Program-made: the position numbers and the translations under genes
Notes under the pieces: model-generated
The model's input: the letters and a program-made list of their open reading frames with translations, nothing else
Told to the model about the DNA's origin: nothing
Database searches by the model: none
Assembly: GCF_030269925.1 (NCBI RefSeq)
Contig: NC_085120.1
Location: forward strand, 11,311,501 to 11,375,500
Source of the DNA: Bombyx mori
Lineage: Eukaryota; Arthropoda; Insecta; Lepidoptera; Bombycidae
Length of the DNA stretch: 64,000 nucleotides
Direction of reading: 5' to 3'
Shown: positions 63,982 to 64,000 of the stretch, in pieces
Layout: every line of letters begins with the position of its first letter
Numbering within the stretch: the stretch's first letter is position 1

Positions 63982-64000
63982 ACTTAAATTTTATGTCTCA

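Overview
This is insect nuclear DNA, almost certainly from a silkworm (Bombyx mori or a very close relative). The clearest sign is about 29 copies of one ~440-bp SINE in both orientations. Its tRNA-like head, variable middle and A-rich tail match the silkworm Bm1 family. The maT-type (DD37D) mariner and the LINE fragments fit this too. Host genes are sparse and have long introns. Most of the 64 kb is transposable-element debris, much of it nested.

Three host loci stand out. (1) A carboxylesterase gene lies on the minus strand at 23.37-27.27 kb. It has three coding exons with consensus splice sites, a signal peptide, a GxSxG elbow and a TATA box, but one base is missing in the middle exon. (2) A complete five-exon gene for a ~183-residue protein with four membrane segments lies on the plus strand at 43.2-56.4 kb. 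Its first two coding exons are only 26 and 70 bp, and all four splice phases agree. It resembles the small insect tetraspan (DUF4728-type) proteins. (3) An intronless tRNA-Arg(UCU) gene lies at 61.14 kb.

Layout. 0-1.3 kb: inactivated reverse transcriptase remnant. 1.47-4.13 kb: gag-only LTR element with identical 268-bp LTRs and a 60-bp tandem array. 4.1-23 kb: SINEs, LINE tails, a truncated jockey-like LINE with target-site duplication, an R1-clade LINE inserted in a Bm1 SINE, and hAT-like and Harbinger-like MITEs. 23.4-27.3 kb: esterase, with a LINE in intron 1. 27.4-42.6 kb: decayed Tc1/mariner transposase, jockey-like LINE split by Bm1, an uninterrupted maT mariner inside another Bm1, three full-length Bm1 copies, a palindromic MITE and RTE-like fragments. 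43-56.6 kb: the tetraspan gene, whose introns hold Bm1 copies, two Helitron-like elements, RTE-like tails and a split TIR element. 57-64 kb: more SINEs, a 0.5-kb foldback element, the tRNA gene, and a ~110-bp direct duplication bracketing a composite repeat.

The window is not an operon or island. The two protein genes look unrelated, and the remaining structure records successive insertions whose relative order can often be read from nesting. I saw no CRISPR array, bacterial feature or infectious virus.
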